NCBI GenBank assembly: GCA_944389885.1 | Contig: CALXNZ010000014.1 | Span: 1-61,785, forward strand | Source of the DNA: an uncultured Opitutales bacterium | GTDB lineage: Bacteria > Verrucomicrobiota > Verrucomicrobiia > Opitutales > Intestinicryptomonadaceae | DNA length: 61,785 bases | Direction: 5' to 3' | Part shown: positions 35,608 through 44,918 of the stretch, one piece after another | How positions within the stretch are numbered: the stretch's first letter is position 1 | Layout: each line of letters starts with the position of its first letter | The notes under the pieces: model-generated | Seen by the model: the letters and a program-made list of their open reading frames with translations, nothing else | Databases searched by the model: none | What the model was told of the DNA's origin: nothing | Position numbers and translations under genes: made by a program

Positions 35608-36786
35608 ATGAAAAATTCTATTTTGCCAAAAATCTTATGCTTATTCCTTTGCGAAGGAACTTTTACTTATGCGTCGGTAGATTATCATGACGAAAATGTA
35701 AGTAGTTTCGATTTTACTGATCCCGAATATAATTCTTATGATTTCTCCGGCTCCAATTTCTCCGGAGTGACTGCTACAGCCACCACTTTTTCATCACTCC
35801 CAGTTAAGCGCAATTATTCTAATTCAAATTTTTCTTCCGCAAATCTGAAAGAGGCGATTTTTAATTATGCGGATCTTTCAAATGTTGTTTTTACATCGTC
35901 TATTCTTTACGATGCTTATTTTATTTCGGCGGTGTTGAGTGGCGTTGATTTTTCAGGCGCAGATGTTCGTCGCGTAGATTTTTCCGATACAACCCAGTAT
36001 GGATTTACCGCCAGTCAATTATATTCTACGCAGACTTATGCCCAAGGCGATTTACAATACATGAGCTTTCAGGGAAATTTAATGAGCGATTGGAATTTTA
36101 GCTCCAAGGACTTGACTCGCACAGATTTCTCCTTCTCATCCCTTGTAAATTCAGATTTGCGAAATGCAACTCTCACTAATTCCATATTCTATAGCACAGT
36201 TCTCAGCGGTGTGGATTTTCGAGGCGCAACGGGTTTGTCTTTCAGCAATTGCACTACAACTAATACGATTCTCGCCGACGGATCGATATCTGGGGGAAGT
36301 TTAAATCTTTCTGGTAGCGATTCTTTGTTTATTGTGCGCCCTTCGGATACTTCCGCTGTTAAAGTCACAGCGTCAGGAGGGGTGACTGATGGGGCATCGC
36401 TTGTATTTAGGGATATATCATCTTCTTCTAATAATGCAGAAATATTGGTTTCTGGAAATAATGTGGAATTAAACTTGTCCCAAGCTTCCATAGAAGTCTA
36501 TTTTTCAGAGGATTTTGCTCCTACAGAATCAATTTTTATAACATTGGCAGAATCTTCGGACGGAGCGACAATCGTTGTGAGCGGACTTGATAAAAGTAAT
36601 GTGAAACTTTTCAATTTTGATGGGACTCCATTTGAAGGATCTTGGGATCTGTCGGCTTCGGAAAATTCTGTAGAATTGTCGGTTTACATCCCTGAATCTG
36701 CAATGTGGTCGATATTGCCCTTGTCCATTCTGCTCTGCGTGATTACTTTATCGGGTGTATTTAAAACGTTCTTTCGCGAAGAATAA
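35608..36786 (+). CDS. Secreted pentapeptide-repeat protein with PEP-CTERM-like anchor
   Basis: 392-aa protein. Signal peptide ~1-22. Residues ~45-220 carry degenerate pentapeptide repeats: SNFSSANLKEAIFNYADL, GVDFSGADVRRVDFS, LTRTDFSFSSLVNSDLRNATLTNSIF, GVDFRGATG. An embedded ASQLYSTQTYAQGDLQYMSF block resembles repeats in planctomycete/verrucomicrobial PEP-CTERM proteins. The C-terminus shows YIPESAMW, a hydrophobic helix and basic-aromatic end (KTFFREE), fitting exosortase sorting except that PEP reads PES. Likely surface or extracellular matrix protein. The upstream region is very AT-rich, and codon use is more AT-rich than neighbours. Confidence 0.75.
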   Translation: MKNSILPKILCLFLCEGTFTYASVDYHDENVSSFDFTDPEYNSYDFSGSNFSGVTATATTFSSLPVKRNYSNSNFSSANLKEAIFNYADLSNVVFTSSILYDAYFISAVLSGVDFSGADVRRVDFSDTTQYGFTASQLYSTQTYAQGDLQYMSFQGNLMSDWNFSSKDLTRTDFSFSSLVNSDLRNATLTNSIFYSTVLSGVDFRGATGLSFSNCTTTNTILADGSISGGSLNLSGSDSLFIVRPSDTSAVKVTASGGVTDGASLVFRDISSSSNNAEILVSGNNVELNLSQASIEVYFSEDFAPTESIFITLAESSDGATIVVSGLDKSNVKLFNFDGTPFEGSWDLSASENSVELSVYIPESAMWSILPLSILLCVITLSGVFKTFFREE

Positions 36787-36859
36787 CAATTCTTTGGTAT
36801 TTTTTATGAGGACGGTAATTTTTCCGTTGTAAGTTGAAGATAAGCAAGCATCTATACTA

Positions 36860-37810
36860 TTATATCTTTATGTACCTGGCTGGTGAGTTCCCGGTTTGAC
36901 GTTTAAATGCCTTTGAAAACGCAAATCTATCTGCGTATCCTAATGTATTGGCCGTCTCTTTTATACTTTTACCGGCTTCCAACATGCGCTTAGCTTCTGT
37001 CATTTTTGAGTTTAGTATATGCTTGGCGAAGGTGTTCCCATAAATTTTCATACATATTCTGTCGAGCATGTTCACGGAGATTCCGAGTGATTTTGCGGCT
37101 TCCTTTGCCGCCAGAAATGAGGGATTCGGCAAACTTTGGCAGAACCTTTTTACTCTTTCTTCCAAGTTTCCCCCTTCAAATAATTCTCTATGCAGCAGCC
37201 TTCTGATTAGTTCAGCGTATAAATCGATATTTTCAAACGAACGTCTCTTGTTGTACACTTCGCGCATACATATTTTTACAAGTCCATATAAGTCTTCTAA
37301 ACATTTTGCCATACGCATCTCAATCTTCTTGCCTATTATACCGTTCCATTCTTTGGATTTTTTTAAATGAAACCATAAAGTTATCCATTCCGAGTTGTTC
37401 TTCATCTCGTATTCGGAATCCGAAGGAATTATCATTATCATTCCCGGCTTTAATAGATGCTCCTTGCGCCCTATTATTACATTTGCTTCTCCAGATATAG
37501 TATATATCAAAAAATGAAATTTCTGCCGGTATCTGTGGGTATAAAAATTGGCGGAAAGTCTATTTATTGCCGCATGCAATATACCGCGCCTTTCAAATAT
37601 CGACACAGGATAAGCGGGCGGCGCCGATATTGGAGAATCGAGACTATCTCCTGTAAGATTTAAATGCTTCGGCACTGTCGGCTTTATGAGCGAATGTTCT
37701 TCGGACCCTTTTGTCCAAAATTGCAATGATTCGTCGCTTTTCCTCTCCCAAAGATATATAGAATTCTTTGGAGAAAGCGATTCAAGAGGTTTGCTTGTCG
37801 ATTTTTTCAT
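36860..37810 (-). CDS. AraC-family transcriptional regulator
   Basis: 316-aa regulator. The N-terminal part (~res 75-150) is a cupin-like sensor: FHFLIYTISGEANVIIGRKEHLLKPGMIMIIPSD. The C-terminal ~100 residues are two helix-turn-helices: AAKEAAKSLGISVNMLDRICMKIYG, and SIKETANTLGYADRFAFSKAFKRQTGNSPARY, the AraC signature. Divergent from the GH101/DUF5696-like gene (180 nt between starts), so it probably activates that gene in response to a sugar. Confidence 0.92.
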   Translation of the reverse strand: MKKSTSKPLESLSPKNSIYLWERKSDESLQFWTKGSEEHSLIKPTVPKHLNLTGDSLDSPISAPPAYPVSIFERRGILHAAINRLSANFYTHRYRQKFHFLIYTISGEANVIIGRKEHLLKPGMIMIIPSDSEYEMKNNSEWITLWFHLKKSKEWNGIIGKKIEMRMAKCLEDLYGLVKICMREVYNKRRSFENIDLYAELIRRLLHRELFEGGNLEERVKRFCQSLPNPSFLAAKEAAKSLGISVNMLDRICMKIYGNTFAKHILNSKMTEAKRMLEAGKSIKETANTLGYADRFAFSKAFKRQTGNSPARYIKI

Positions 37811-37990
37811 GAGTTTATGTCTTTTATTTTAAAAAATGTCTAAAATTTTAAATTGCAACTCGCTTTATCTTTTAATATGATTCTTCCAATGCTGTTGTTC
37901 TGATGCGCGGGATACTCATCTTGCCGAGATCGACATAGGGGGGCGGCGATATGCCGCGGACGAATAATGGGAAATTTTAATGGAGGTTTT

Positions 37991-39808
37991 ATGTTAAAAA
38001 TTGCGGCGGCTATCTGCGCCTTGCTTTGCGCTACTTGCATTTTAATGGGGGAGGCTGTCACTTTGCGCACGGTCTATCTCGACGGGCGTACAGATATGAA
38101 ATCCATGAATCTGGAAAATGTTTCCGATTCGCTAAAACGCCTCATAGTCCGCAGGGAGGACATAGCCGAAAATATCAGATTTATAGACGTGATACCATCT
38201 TTTGCCCCGGCTAAAAAAGGCGACGATGGCTATTGGATACACGCCCGCGGAACATATGGGAAATTTGACAAAGATTCCGGGAGATATTCCATGCGCCGCC
38301 AAGTCATTCCAGTTTGGGGCATGAAGACTCCCTCTGTCGCGTTTTGGGCCAATGTGCGCACATATAGGTTTGATTATTTATTCTGCGTGTCCGTAAAAGA
38401 CGGAATTTATGAAGTCTATGCGCGCTTTGACATCGAGAATATGCGCAAATGGTTTGATCCATACCAGGACTTAATAGTCGATTTCAACTTTCTCAGCGGC
38501 GATGACGCCAATTATAGCGGAATGGGAAGGGGATACCGCAAGTTCCAACTCGATAACGGCAAAGTCCGCACCATAAAGGACAGAATATCAGAATATCCGG
38601 AACTCGACTATCTTTGCGATTCAATGGTGGTTAGAATACAAACCCATGCGGCAAAACCGATAGTCGAAAAAATGACAGATTTTACTCCGGAAACTGAATT
38701 GCCGGTTGTGGTGCATATGCCATTTGGGGTCGCTGAGGAGTTCGTACAGGCGCTCAAAGATTCGGGAATCGATAAACTTACAATATGCTCCGCGGGCTGG
38801 AATTATGGAGGATACGACGGTCGCACCCCGCAACATCTGCCTGTTTGCGCGGAAGCCGAAGGCGAAGAGGGATTGCGCAGATTCATAAAGAGGACCCGCG
38901 ATATCGGGTTCCAAATCACGGCGCATGCAACAAATACGGATTCATACAAGGTCTCGCCCATGTGGAGCGAGTCGTATGTCGGCAAGCGGCGCGACGGCTC
39001 GCTTGATTCAGGAGGGGGCCTTTGGGCCGGCGGCAAAGCTTACAATGTATGCCAAAAGGCCTCGTGGAATGCTTGGGTCCCTAAGGAACTTGAAGACATG
39101 CGGGCTCTTGGATTCGGAGGGCCACATTATATAGACGTGTATTCGGCCACTTATCCGAATCGTTGTTGCGACAAAAACCACCCGGCTACTCCTGAAGTAA
39201 TGGCCGAGTATCAGAATAAAATATTGGAGCGCTCTAAGCGGATTTTTGGAGGAGCTGCAAGCGAAGCCGGCTTTGACCATGTAGCCGGCAATATTGATTA
39301 TATAAATTATGTCGATAGAGTGATGAAAGAGTATTCCGAGCATCCGGAGCGCTATCCTTTAGTTTCAGGCGTATATCCGCTTTGGGAAATAGTGTATCAC
39401 GGCATAATATTGTATAATCCCGATCGGCTTACGCAAAACCATACCCGCGGCAAATGCCTATACAAGCTTGAGAAGAGCGGGGATCCCAGGTGGATGGAAG
39501 GCGACGGCATTGAAGACCCGAAAGTCGCCCTTAAAATAATAGAATTTGGCGGTCGCCCAATCTTTTATACATATAAATTTGCGGATGTGCCCCGCATAAA
39601 AAAAGCCTTTGACGAATTTGTCCCGGTGCGCAGGCTCCAGAGAGAGTTGATGGAGTCCCACGAGGAAATTTCTAAAGATGTGTTTCTTGTAAAATATTCC
39701 GATGGGACGGAGATTGTCTGTAATTATACTGACACTCCTTTTAAATACAGGGGAAAAAGTATAAAGAGCCTTTCATATGGGATATGCGAAGACTCAAATC
39801 GGAAATAA
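37991..39808 (+). CDS. Secreted putative glycosidase, GH101/DUF5696-like
   Basis: 605-aa exported protein. ATG 37991 is chosen over 37967 because GGAGG (37982-37986) lies just before it and the signal peptide MLKIAAAICALLCATCILMG begins there. A beta-rich N-terminal domain is followed (~res 235-500) by a barrel-like region: PVVVHMPFGVAEEFVQALKDSGIDKLTICSAGWNYGG, then FIKRTRDIGFQITAHATNTD, GFGGPHYIDVY, ASEAGFDHVAGNIDY. This order resembles GH101/DUF5696 enzymes acting on mucin-type O-glycans, but no catalytic pair can be assigned with certainty. Likely controlled by the divergent AraC gene. Confidence 0.65.
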   Translation: MLKIAAAICALLCATCILMGEAVTLRTVYLDGRTDMKSMNLENVSDSLKRLIVRREDIAENIRFIDVIPSFAPAKKGDDGYWIHARGTYGKFDKDSGRYSMRRQVIPVWGMKTPSVAFWANVRTYRFDYLFCVSVKDGIYEVYARFDIENMRKWFDPYQDLIVDFNFLSGDDANYSGMGRGYRKFQLDNGKVRTIKDRISEYPELDYLCDSMVVRIQTHAAKPIVEKMTDFTPETELPVVVHMPFGVAEEFVQALKDSGIDKLTICSAGWNYGGYDGRTPQHLPVCAEAEGEEGLRRFIKRTRDIGFQITAHATNTDSYKVSPMWSESYVGKRRDGSLDSGGGLWAGGKAYNVCQKASWNAWVPKELEDMRALGFGGPHYIDVYSATYPNRCCDKNHPATPEVMAEYQNKILERSKRIFGGAASEAGFDHVAGNIDYINYVDRVMKEYSEHPERYPLVSGVYPLWEIVYHGIILYNPDRLTQNHTRGKCLYKLEKSGDPRWMEGDGIEDPKVALKIIEFGGRPIFYTYKFADVPRIKKAFDEFVPVRRLQRELMESHEEISKDVFLVKYSDGTEIVCNYTDTPFKYRGKSIKSLSYGICEDSNRK

Positions 39809-39832
39809 TGCGCATAGGGCAAAACAAGCATT

Positions 39833-40759
39833 TTAAAATTTTTTATCGATTTTGCCTTTCCCGCTGTATTCGCCGAAAATTTTTGAGATATTATCATATT
39901 TGAAGGCGAATCCGCTCTCTAAAAGGCGAACGGGCTTCGCCGAAACGTCGCTTAAGAGTACCTCTTTGGCAAATTCTCCGCCGAATATTTTTAGTATAAA
40001 CTCAGGAATGCGAATGCTTATAAAGGAGCCGCAAGCCCTTGATATTGCATGTGTCAGTGAAAAATTGTCAGTCGTATCGGGAGATGTAAAATTTACAGCT
40101 CCGGATAAAGCGCCGTTTTCTATGGCGAATTCGCATGCCCGGCAGAGATCTTCAAGGCTTATCCACGATATTCTTCTCTTGCCTCCTCCCAGCATTACGG
40201 ACACTCCGTATTTCGCCACATGGATTTGCTTTCCCAAAGCGCCTCCTGAAAAGTCGAATACGAGCCCAAAGCGCATATTGACCACTCTTGCTCCGGCGCA
40301 TTTGGCGGAGCTTGTAGAGTTTTCCCATTCGCGGCATACCTCCGCAAGGAATCCGTTCCCGCATTTTGATTCTTCATCTACGTCTCCAGCAGCGTTGTCG
40401 CCGTAGTAGCCAACCGCCGATGCGCATAAGAAAACTCTATCACCAGGGGACGGCAGCTTTGAAATTGCATCGGATAGTAGCGATGCCGATTGGGTGCGGC
40501 TTTCCAAAATCTTGCGCTTTTTACTTTTATTCCAGTATCCGAAAATATTTTCCCCGCTAAGGCATATTATGTATTTAAACGGTTCTAAATCTTTAGGGTT
40601 TAAGGTTCTCGTTTCGGGGTTCCAGTATATGCCTTTGCCGTCGCTTTTGCGGGTGAGAAGGCGGACGTCGTACCCGTTTTTGCTTAAAAAGTTTTTTAAG
40701 GCGTCTCCGACGAACCCTCCGCCTCCGGCGATAAGTATCGATTTGTTGTTAATCATCAT
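39833..40759 (-). CDS. TIGR01777-family NAD(P)-binding epimerase (YfcH-like)
   Basis: 308-aa extended short-chain dehydrogenase. Rossmann motif IAGGGGFVGDAL, family block CLSGENIFGYWNKSKKRKILESR, CASAVGYYGD (Tyr active-site region), NMRFGLVF and RRISWISLEDL. Substrate unknown; often linked to envelope or cell division in other bacteria. Its ATG overlaps the lipocalin stop by 4 nt: last gene of the uvsE-blc-epimerase unit. Confidence 0.92.
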   Translation of the reverse strand: MMINNKSILIAGGGGFVGDALKNFLSKNGYDVRLLTRKSDGKGIYWNPETRTLNPKDLEPFKYIICLSGENIFGYWNKSKKRKILESRTQSASLLSDAISKLPSPGDRVFLCASAVGYYGDNAAGDVDEESKCGNGFLAEVCREWENSTSSAKCAGARVVNMRFGLVFDFSGGALGKQIHVAKYGVSVMLGGGKRRISWISLEDLCRACEFAIENGALSGAVNFTSPDTTDNFSLTHAISRACGSFISIRIPEFILKIFGGEFAKEVLLSDVSAKPVRLLESGFAFKYDNISKIFGEYSGKGKIDKKF

Positions 40760-41271
40760 TTTGTCTCCGCCTTTTGTGTGTATATAAATTTTGAAGTATC
40801 GTATCCGCGTGACTTTGCCAGATTGAGTATTTTATTTAGGGTTTCTTCCGGGAGCGATGGTTTGCGGGATAATATCCAAAGATATTCCGGAGAAGAGCTG
40901 CCGACGAGCGCCCATTGGTAATTCGGGTCGAGTTCGAGAATTAAATAGTCGGAATAAAAAGGATAGAAAAATGTGACTCTAAGTTTGGATTCATCTTTCT
41001 TCGAGGGCATATAAGCGCTCCCCTTAGACATTTTTTCGTTGCCTTCCGAATCGGTGCCAAAATTTTGCACGGTTATAACATCTCCATTTAAAGAGTATAT
41101 TGCGCGCGGAGAGTGCAGCCCGCGTTCGAATCTGTTTTCAAAGCGGGCTATTTCAAACCATTCTCCGAGATAGCGCGATATATCTACGCCCTTTGCTGTT
41201 TGTATTTTATCCGTATTTGAGGAAACGCACCCGCAGAGCAGGGCCAATAGTGTCGCATAGATTATTCTCAT
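40756..41271 (-). CDS. blc: Blc-type outer membrane lipoprotein (lipocalin)
   Basis: 171-aa lipocalin. Lipoprotein signal ending LLCGC (Cys15). The lipocalin motif is ISRYLGEWFEIARFENRFERGL (GxW), then TVQNFGTDSEG and LILELDPNYQWALVGSSSPEYLWILSRKP. Binds lysophospholipids or fatty acids and helps membrane repair. ATGA overlaps on both sides put it in one operon with UvsE and the epimerase, perhaps a damage-response grouping. Confidence 0.93.
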   Translation of the reverse strand: MRIIYATLLALLCGCVSSNTDKIQTAKGVDISRYLGEWFEIARFENRFERGLHSPRAIYSLNGDVITVQNFGTDSEGNEKMSKGSAYMPSKKDESKLRVTFFYPFYSDYLILELDPNYQWALVGSSSPEYLWILSRKPSLPEETLNKILNLAKSRGYDTSKFIYTQKAETK

Positions 41272-42161
41272 AGCCTTTTTAAGAGTTTGATTATTGCCAG
41301 GTCTTTTGATTTAGCTTCTATCATACAATAGTATGAAAATCCAAGCTTTGGAGGAAGTTTTACACAAAAATCAGAGTGGCTGCGCGGCTTGGCGTCTGAA
41401 AACGATTCCGAATAATGAAATATCGGAATGTGCTTTTCCCAGGTTTTTTGCGCTATTCCCGCAGCTTTTTTCATGGCGATTCCGCCGCTGTTGCAACGGT
41501 GGTGTAAAAAATCGAACGCTATTGGAATTGAATATTTTTTTAGAAATTTTTCAAGATTGGAAACGTTCCAATGGCCTTTGTCTTCATTCTCTATCACAAG
41601 TCTTGCGCGGGCGGAATCGCTTAAAAGCGAAAGCCCATTTTCAAAATTCTCTCTGAATTTAAAAGAATTTGGCGCGGTGTTGATATGTATGTTTATCGGA
41701 TATGATTTTGTCGCCGGAATTCCCATAATATCCAGTATTTCGGCGTTAAAATTTATATCGGCGGCCGAATTCTTCCGAACTGCCGAATTTTGGGAGGCTA
41801 TGACTATGAATTGGGAAGGGTGGAAAGATAATCCCAAATTGTTGTCGAGCGCGATTTTTCCGGATTCGCGCAAAGATTTCTTTATTTTGGCGGAGGCAGA
41901 TAATTTATTAAATTCAAGATTTAGGGCAGGGTGGGTTATCAGCGGAAATATGTCGGAAGGAATCCTGTATCTGGCTATTCCCAATTCTACGCAACGGCGC
42001 AAAATTTTATTTAAGACTTCCGCATTGTGCAGGCATAGCTCGGCAAGCTTTTTTGAGGCTTTGCGCCTGTCTTGTGAAATAAAGCTTTTATAAGTCATAT
42101 GCCTATATGCTATCCCTTCGGCTTTTAAAGTTAAAGAGATGCAGCAAAGCCCTAATCTTAT
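41268..42161 (-). CDS. uvsE: UV damage endonuclease UvsE
   Basis: UVDE-type TIM-barrel endonuclease that nicks 5' of UV photoproducts. The first ATG is at 42098, giving 276 aa, but this protein would lack strand 1. In-frame codons upstream encode IRLGLCCISLTLKAEG, matching the family's conserved start, and the first stop lies at about 42173. No ATG, GTG or TTG is in that extension; an ATA at 42161 is the only plausible start, or the gene lost its start. Other motifs: YRIPSDIFPLITHP, LSFHPSQFIVIAS, INIHINTAPNSF, LVIENEDKGHW, FDFLHHRCN, HYSESF with metal-binding His/Glu. Confidence 0.85.
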   Translation of the reverse strand: MRLGLCCISLTLKAEGIAYRHMTYKSFISQDRRKASKKLAELCLHNAEVLNKILRRCVELGIARYRIPSDIFPLITHPALNLEFNKLSASAKIKKSLRESGKIALDNNLGLSFHPSQFIVIASQNSAVRKNSAADINFNAEILDIMGIPATKSYPINIHINTAPNSFKFRENFENGLSLLSDSARARLVIENEDKGHWNVSNLEKFLKKYSIPIAFDFLHHRCNSGGIAMKKAAGIAQKTWEKHIPIFHYSESFSDAKPRSHSDFCVKLPPKLGFSYYCMIEAKSKDLAIIKLLKRL

Positions 42162-42230
42162 ATGTGAACCATGCTTTTATATCGGCTATTATCCCGTTTT
42201 TCATAGAAGGCAGCCTTGAATTATAAAATA

Positions 42231-42258
42231 AAGCCCGAACGAAATCCGTTCGGGCTGC
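42231..42258 (-). terminator. Intrinsic terminator of glyS
   Basis: Stem AGCCCGAAC / GTTCGGGCT with a 7-nt loop; on the minus strand it is followed by TTATTTT. It begins ~30 nt after the glycyl-tRNA synthetase stop. Confidence 0.85.
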
Positions 42259-42288
42259 AAAGTGCGGGTGTGCTTTGAGGAAACCTTA

Positions 42289-43803
42289 CTACATTTTGAA
42301 TCCGTCGATTTGCTCGGATAGATATGGTATCAATTCGGCTTCGCTCAAGCGTATTTGCTTTGTTGTGTCGCGGTCGCGCAGGGTCACTGAGCCGTTCCCG
42401 TCTATCGTTTCAAAGTCTATTGTAATTCCAAAAGGAGTGCCTATTTCGTCCTGCCGGCGATAACGGCGACCTATTGCGCCGGCGGCATCAAAGAAGACAT
42501 TCCAACGGCGGCGGAGATTTTTATAAATGGACATTGCCCGGTCGTATATTTCAGGCTTATTCTTTACCAGTGGGAATACTGCGGCCTTGTATGGGGCAAC
42601 TCTCGGGCTAAACTTTAACATTATGCGCTTTTCAGGAGTCCCCTTGTCGTTTGGAACTTCGTCCTCGGTGTAGGCGGCCGTCAATACTGCCAACAGCGCC
42701 CTGTCGACGCCCAGCGACGGCTCGATGACGTGCGGCAGATACTTTTCTTTGCGGGTTTCGTCGAAATATTCGAGCGTTTTCCCGGAGGCGTTTTGATGCT
42801 GTGTAAGGTCGAAATTCCCGCGGACGGCTATTCCTTGCAACTCCTGTATCCCGTGAGGGAAATGGAATGTTATATCGGTGCAAGCCTTAGCGTAATGGGC
42901 GAGTTTTTCCTTGGGGTGCACGTCTTCGGCGAGGGCGTCGGCCGGAATGCCTATTGAAACGAACCATGCTTTGAAAGCGTCAATCCATTCGCGGTGCATT
43001 TTTTGCCAATCGTCGTATGGAGATATAAAATACTCTATCTCCATTTGCTCGAATTCCCTGCTGCGGAATATAAAATTGCGAGGGGTTATTTCATTGCGGA
43101 AAGCTTTGCCGATTTGGGCTATGCCAAACGGAACTTTCACCCTTGAAGTGTCGAGCACATTCTTGAAGTCGGCGAATATCCCCTGGGCGGTTTCGGGGCG
43201 AAGATATGCTATTGCAGTTTCGTCGCGGAGGGCGCCAACATAGGTTTGAAACATCAAATTGAAGTCGCGGGGAGGGGTCAAAGAGCCTGCATTGCCGGTC
43301 GCGGGGGAGGGAATAAGCTCGTACTGGTCGGGCTTGGCGTCCATATAATTTTTTAAGACTACGGGTTCAAGCTCGCCTTGTTTTGCAAGCTTGCGCTTCA
43401 ATTCGTGGGCTTTTTTTTCAGCGTCCGCCTGCATGTTTTCGTCTTCAAGCGTGCTCACGTATCCTATTGTTTCCCCGTTTACCTTGACTTCCGCAAAAAA
43501 TATTTGGTCGGCCCTAAAACGGAGTTTAGACTCTTTGCAATCCACCATTGGATCGGAGAATCCTGCAACGTGTCCCGACGCCTTCCACACGTCCGGGTGC
43601 ATTATTATCGAGGCGTCGAGCCCCACGATGTCGTCTCTGCCGTGGACAAAATCATTCCACCACGCTTGTTTTATGTTGTTCTTCAGTTCGACCCCAAGCG
43701 GACCGAAATCGAAAAATCCGTTAAATCCGCCGTAGATTTCCGACGAGCGATAAATAAATCCCCTGCGTTTGCAGAGGCCTTCCAATGTTGCCATGTCGAC
43801 CAT
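42289..43803 (-). CDS. glyS: Glycyl-tRNA synthetase, single-chain (eukaryotic/archaeal-like) type
   Basis: Class II synthetase charging tRNA-Gly, 504 aa, of the alpha2 type rather than the glyQ/glyS two-subunit enzyme. Motifs: N-terminal [25 protein letters not shown]; motif 2 region [44 protein letters not shown] (motif 3). The C-terminal anticodon domain is present ([22 protein letters not shown]). Ends at a strong terminator; transcribed alone. Confidence 0.97.
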   Translation of the reverse strand: MVDMATLEGLCKRRGFIYRSSEIYGGFNGFFDFGPLGVELKNNIKQAWWNDFVHGRDDIVGLDASIIMHPDVWKASGHVAGFSDPMVDCKESKLRFRADQIFFAEVKVNGETIGYVSTLEDENMQADAEKKAHELKRKLAKQGELEPVVLKNYMDAKPDQYELIPSPATGNAGSLTPPRDFNLMFQTYVGALRDETAIAYLRPETAQGIFADFKNVLDTSRVKVPFGIAQIGKAFRNEITPRNFIFRSREFEQMEIEYFISPYDDWQKMHREWIDAFKAWFVSIGIPADALAEDVHPKEKLAHYAKACTDITFHFPHGIQELQGIAVRGNFDLTQHQNASGKTLEYFDETRKEKYLPHVIEPSLGVDRALLAVLTAAYTEDEVPNDKGTPEKRIMLKFSPRVAPYKAAVFPLVKNKPEIYDRAMSIYKNLRRRWNVFFDAAGAIGRRYRRQDEIGTPFGITIDFETIDGNGSVTLRDRDTTKQIRLSEAELIPYLSEQIDGFKM

Positions 43804-43910
43804 AGTGCGAAAAATTTTAATTAAACCCCCACCGTATTCTCGAAACTTCCCTTTGTCAACGCTCTAATCTTTGCTTGCATTACAATATGCCTTTCTTATT
43901 CATCTGAAGT

Positions 43911-44873
43911 ATGAAGCGAATTTTCATATTCTTCCTGCTATCTTTTGCGCTTTTATTGCAGGCAAAAGAAGTCAAAGTTTTAACGATTGGCAATAGCTTT
44001 GCGCAGAGTTTAGATAAATATTTGGAAAGGGTGGTTGAATCGGTTCCAGATTGCAAGGTGGTTCTTGGCAGGGCGAATCTACCCGGTTGTTCCCTTGAGC
44101 GGCATTATAAAAATTTATGCATGGAGGAAGCAGATTCCAATGTAAAATGCTACAATAGGCCTGATTGGAAGAATGAAGCTCCGAGACTCAAAGAGGCTAT
44201 TCAAAGCAAAAAATGGGATATCGTGACTTTGCAACAGGCTTCTCCGCTGAGCTGGAGGCCCGAAACATATAGACCATATGCCGCGCGTTTAAAAAAGTAC
44301 GTCCATACATATCTGCCCGATGCGGAAATCGTTGTGCATCAAACGTGGTCGTACAGGATAGACGACAACAGGCTCACCGATTCAAATCCGAACGGAGAGT
44401 GGAAAATAGACCAATTTTCAATGTATAAGCGGGCAAAAGCCTGCTACCAGAATATGGCTGAAGAACTCAATGCCCGCGTGATACCAATGGGGGACGCCGT
44501 ATGGAATTACCGACGTATGTATAAGGGCCCGCCTTTTGTAGCCCCTACTCCCGAACAAATTAAAGCTCTCAAATATCCCGAGACGATTTCCGATATAGGA
44601 GATGTCGTGGGGGCTTCGGGTTGGAAAAAAGGAAAAAACGGAGAGCGAAAATTTAATCGCGACACCATACATCTAAACGACAGGGGCAAATATCTGCAAG
44701 CCTGCGTATGGTTCGGGTTCCTTTTTGAAAAGAGCCCCATGCTGATAAAGTTTAAACCCGACTATATGTCTGACGAAGAGGCTGAATTTATTAAAAGGGT
44801 TGCCGAGGAAACTTTAAAAAATACTGACATGCCTGTCCGCAAAAAGCCCGTCGGAATGCATAGACAGATGTGA
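43911..44873 (+). CDS. Secreted SGNH-hydrolase-like protein (DUF4886)
   Basis: 320-aa exported protein. Signal peptide ~1-18. VLTIGNSFAQSLD is the block I of SGNH/DUF4886 proteins (Ser in GNS); WDIVTLQQASPLSW gives block III-like residues, and RDTIHLNDRGKYL contains the DxxH-type block V. Such proteins remove ester groups from sugars; the actual substrate is not known. Stands alone, 108 nt from the divergent glyS start. Confidence 0.85.
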   Translation: MKRIFIFFLLSFALLLQAKEVKVLTIGNSFAQSLDKYLERVVESVPDCKVVLGRANLPGCSLERHYKNLCMEEADSNVKCYNRPDWKNEAPRLKEAIQSKKWDIVTLQQASPLSWRPETYRPYAARLKKYVHTYLPDAEIVVHQTWSYRIDDNRLTDSNPNGEWKIDQFSMYKRAKACYQNMAEELNARVIPMGDAVWNYRRMYKGPPFVAPTPEQIKALKYPETISDIGDVVGASGWKKGKNGERKFNRDTIHLNDRGKYLQACVWFGFLFEKSPMLIKFKPDYMSDEEAEFIKRVAEETLKNTDMPVRKKPVGMHRQM

Positions 44874-44918
44874 TTTTCCAATGCGCGCCGTGCGATAAAT
44901 CTAAAACATTATGCACTT

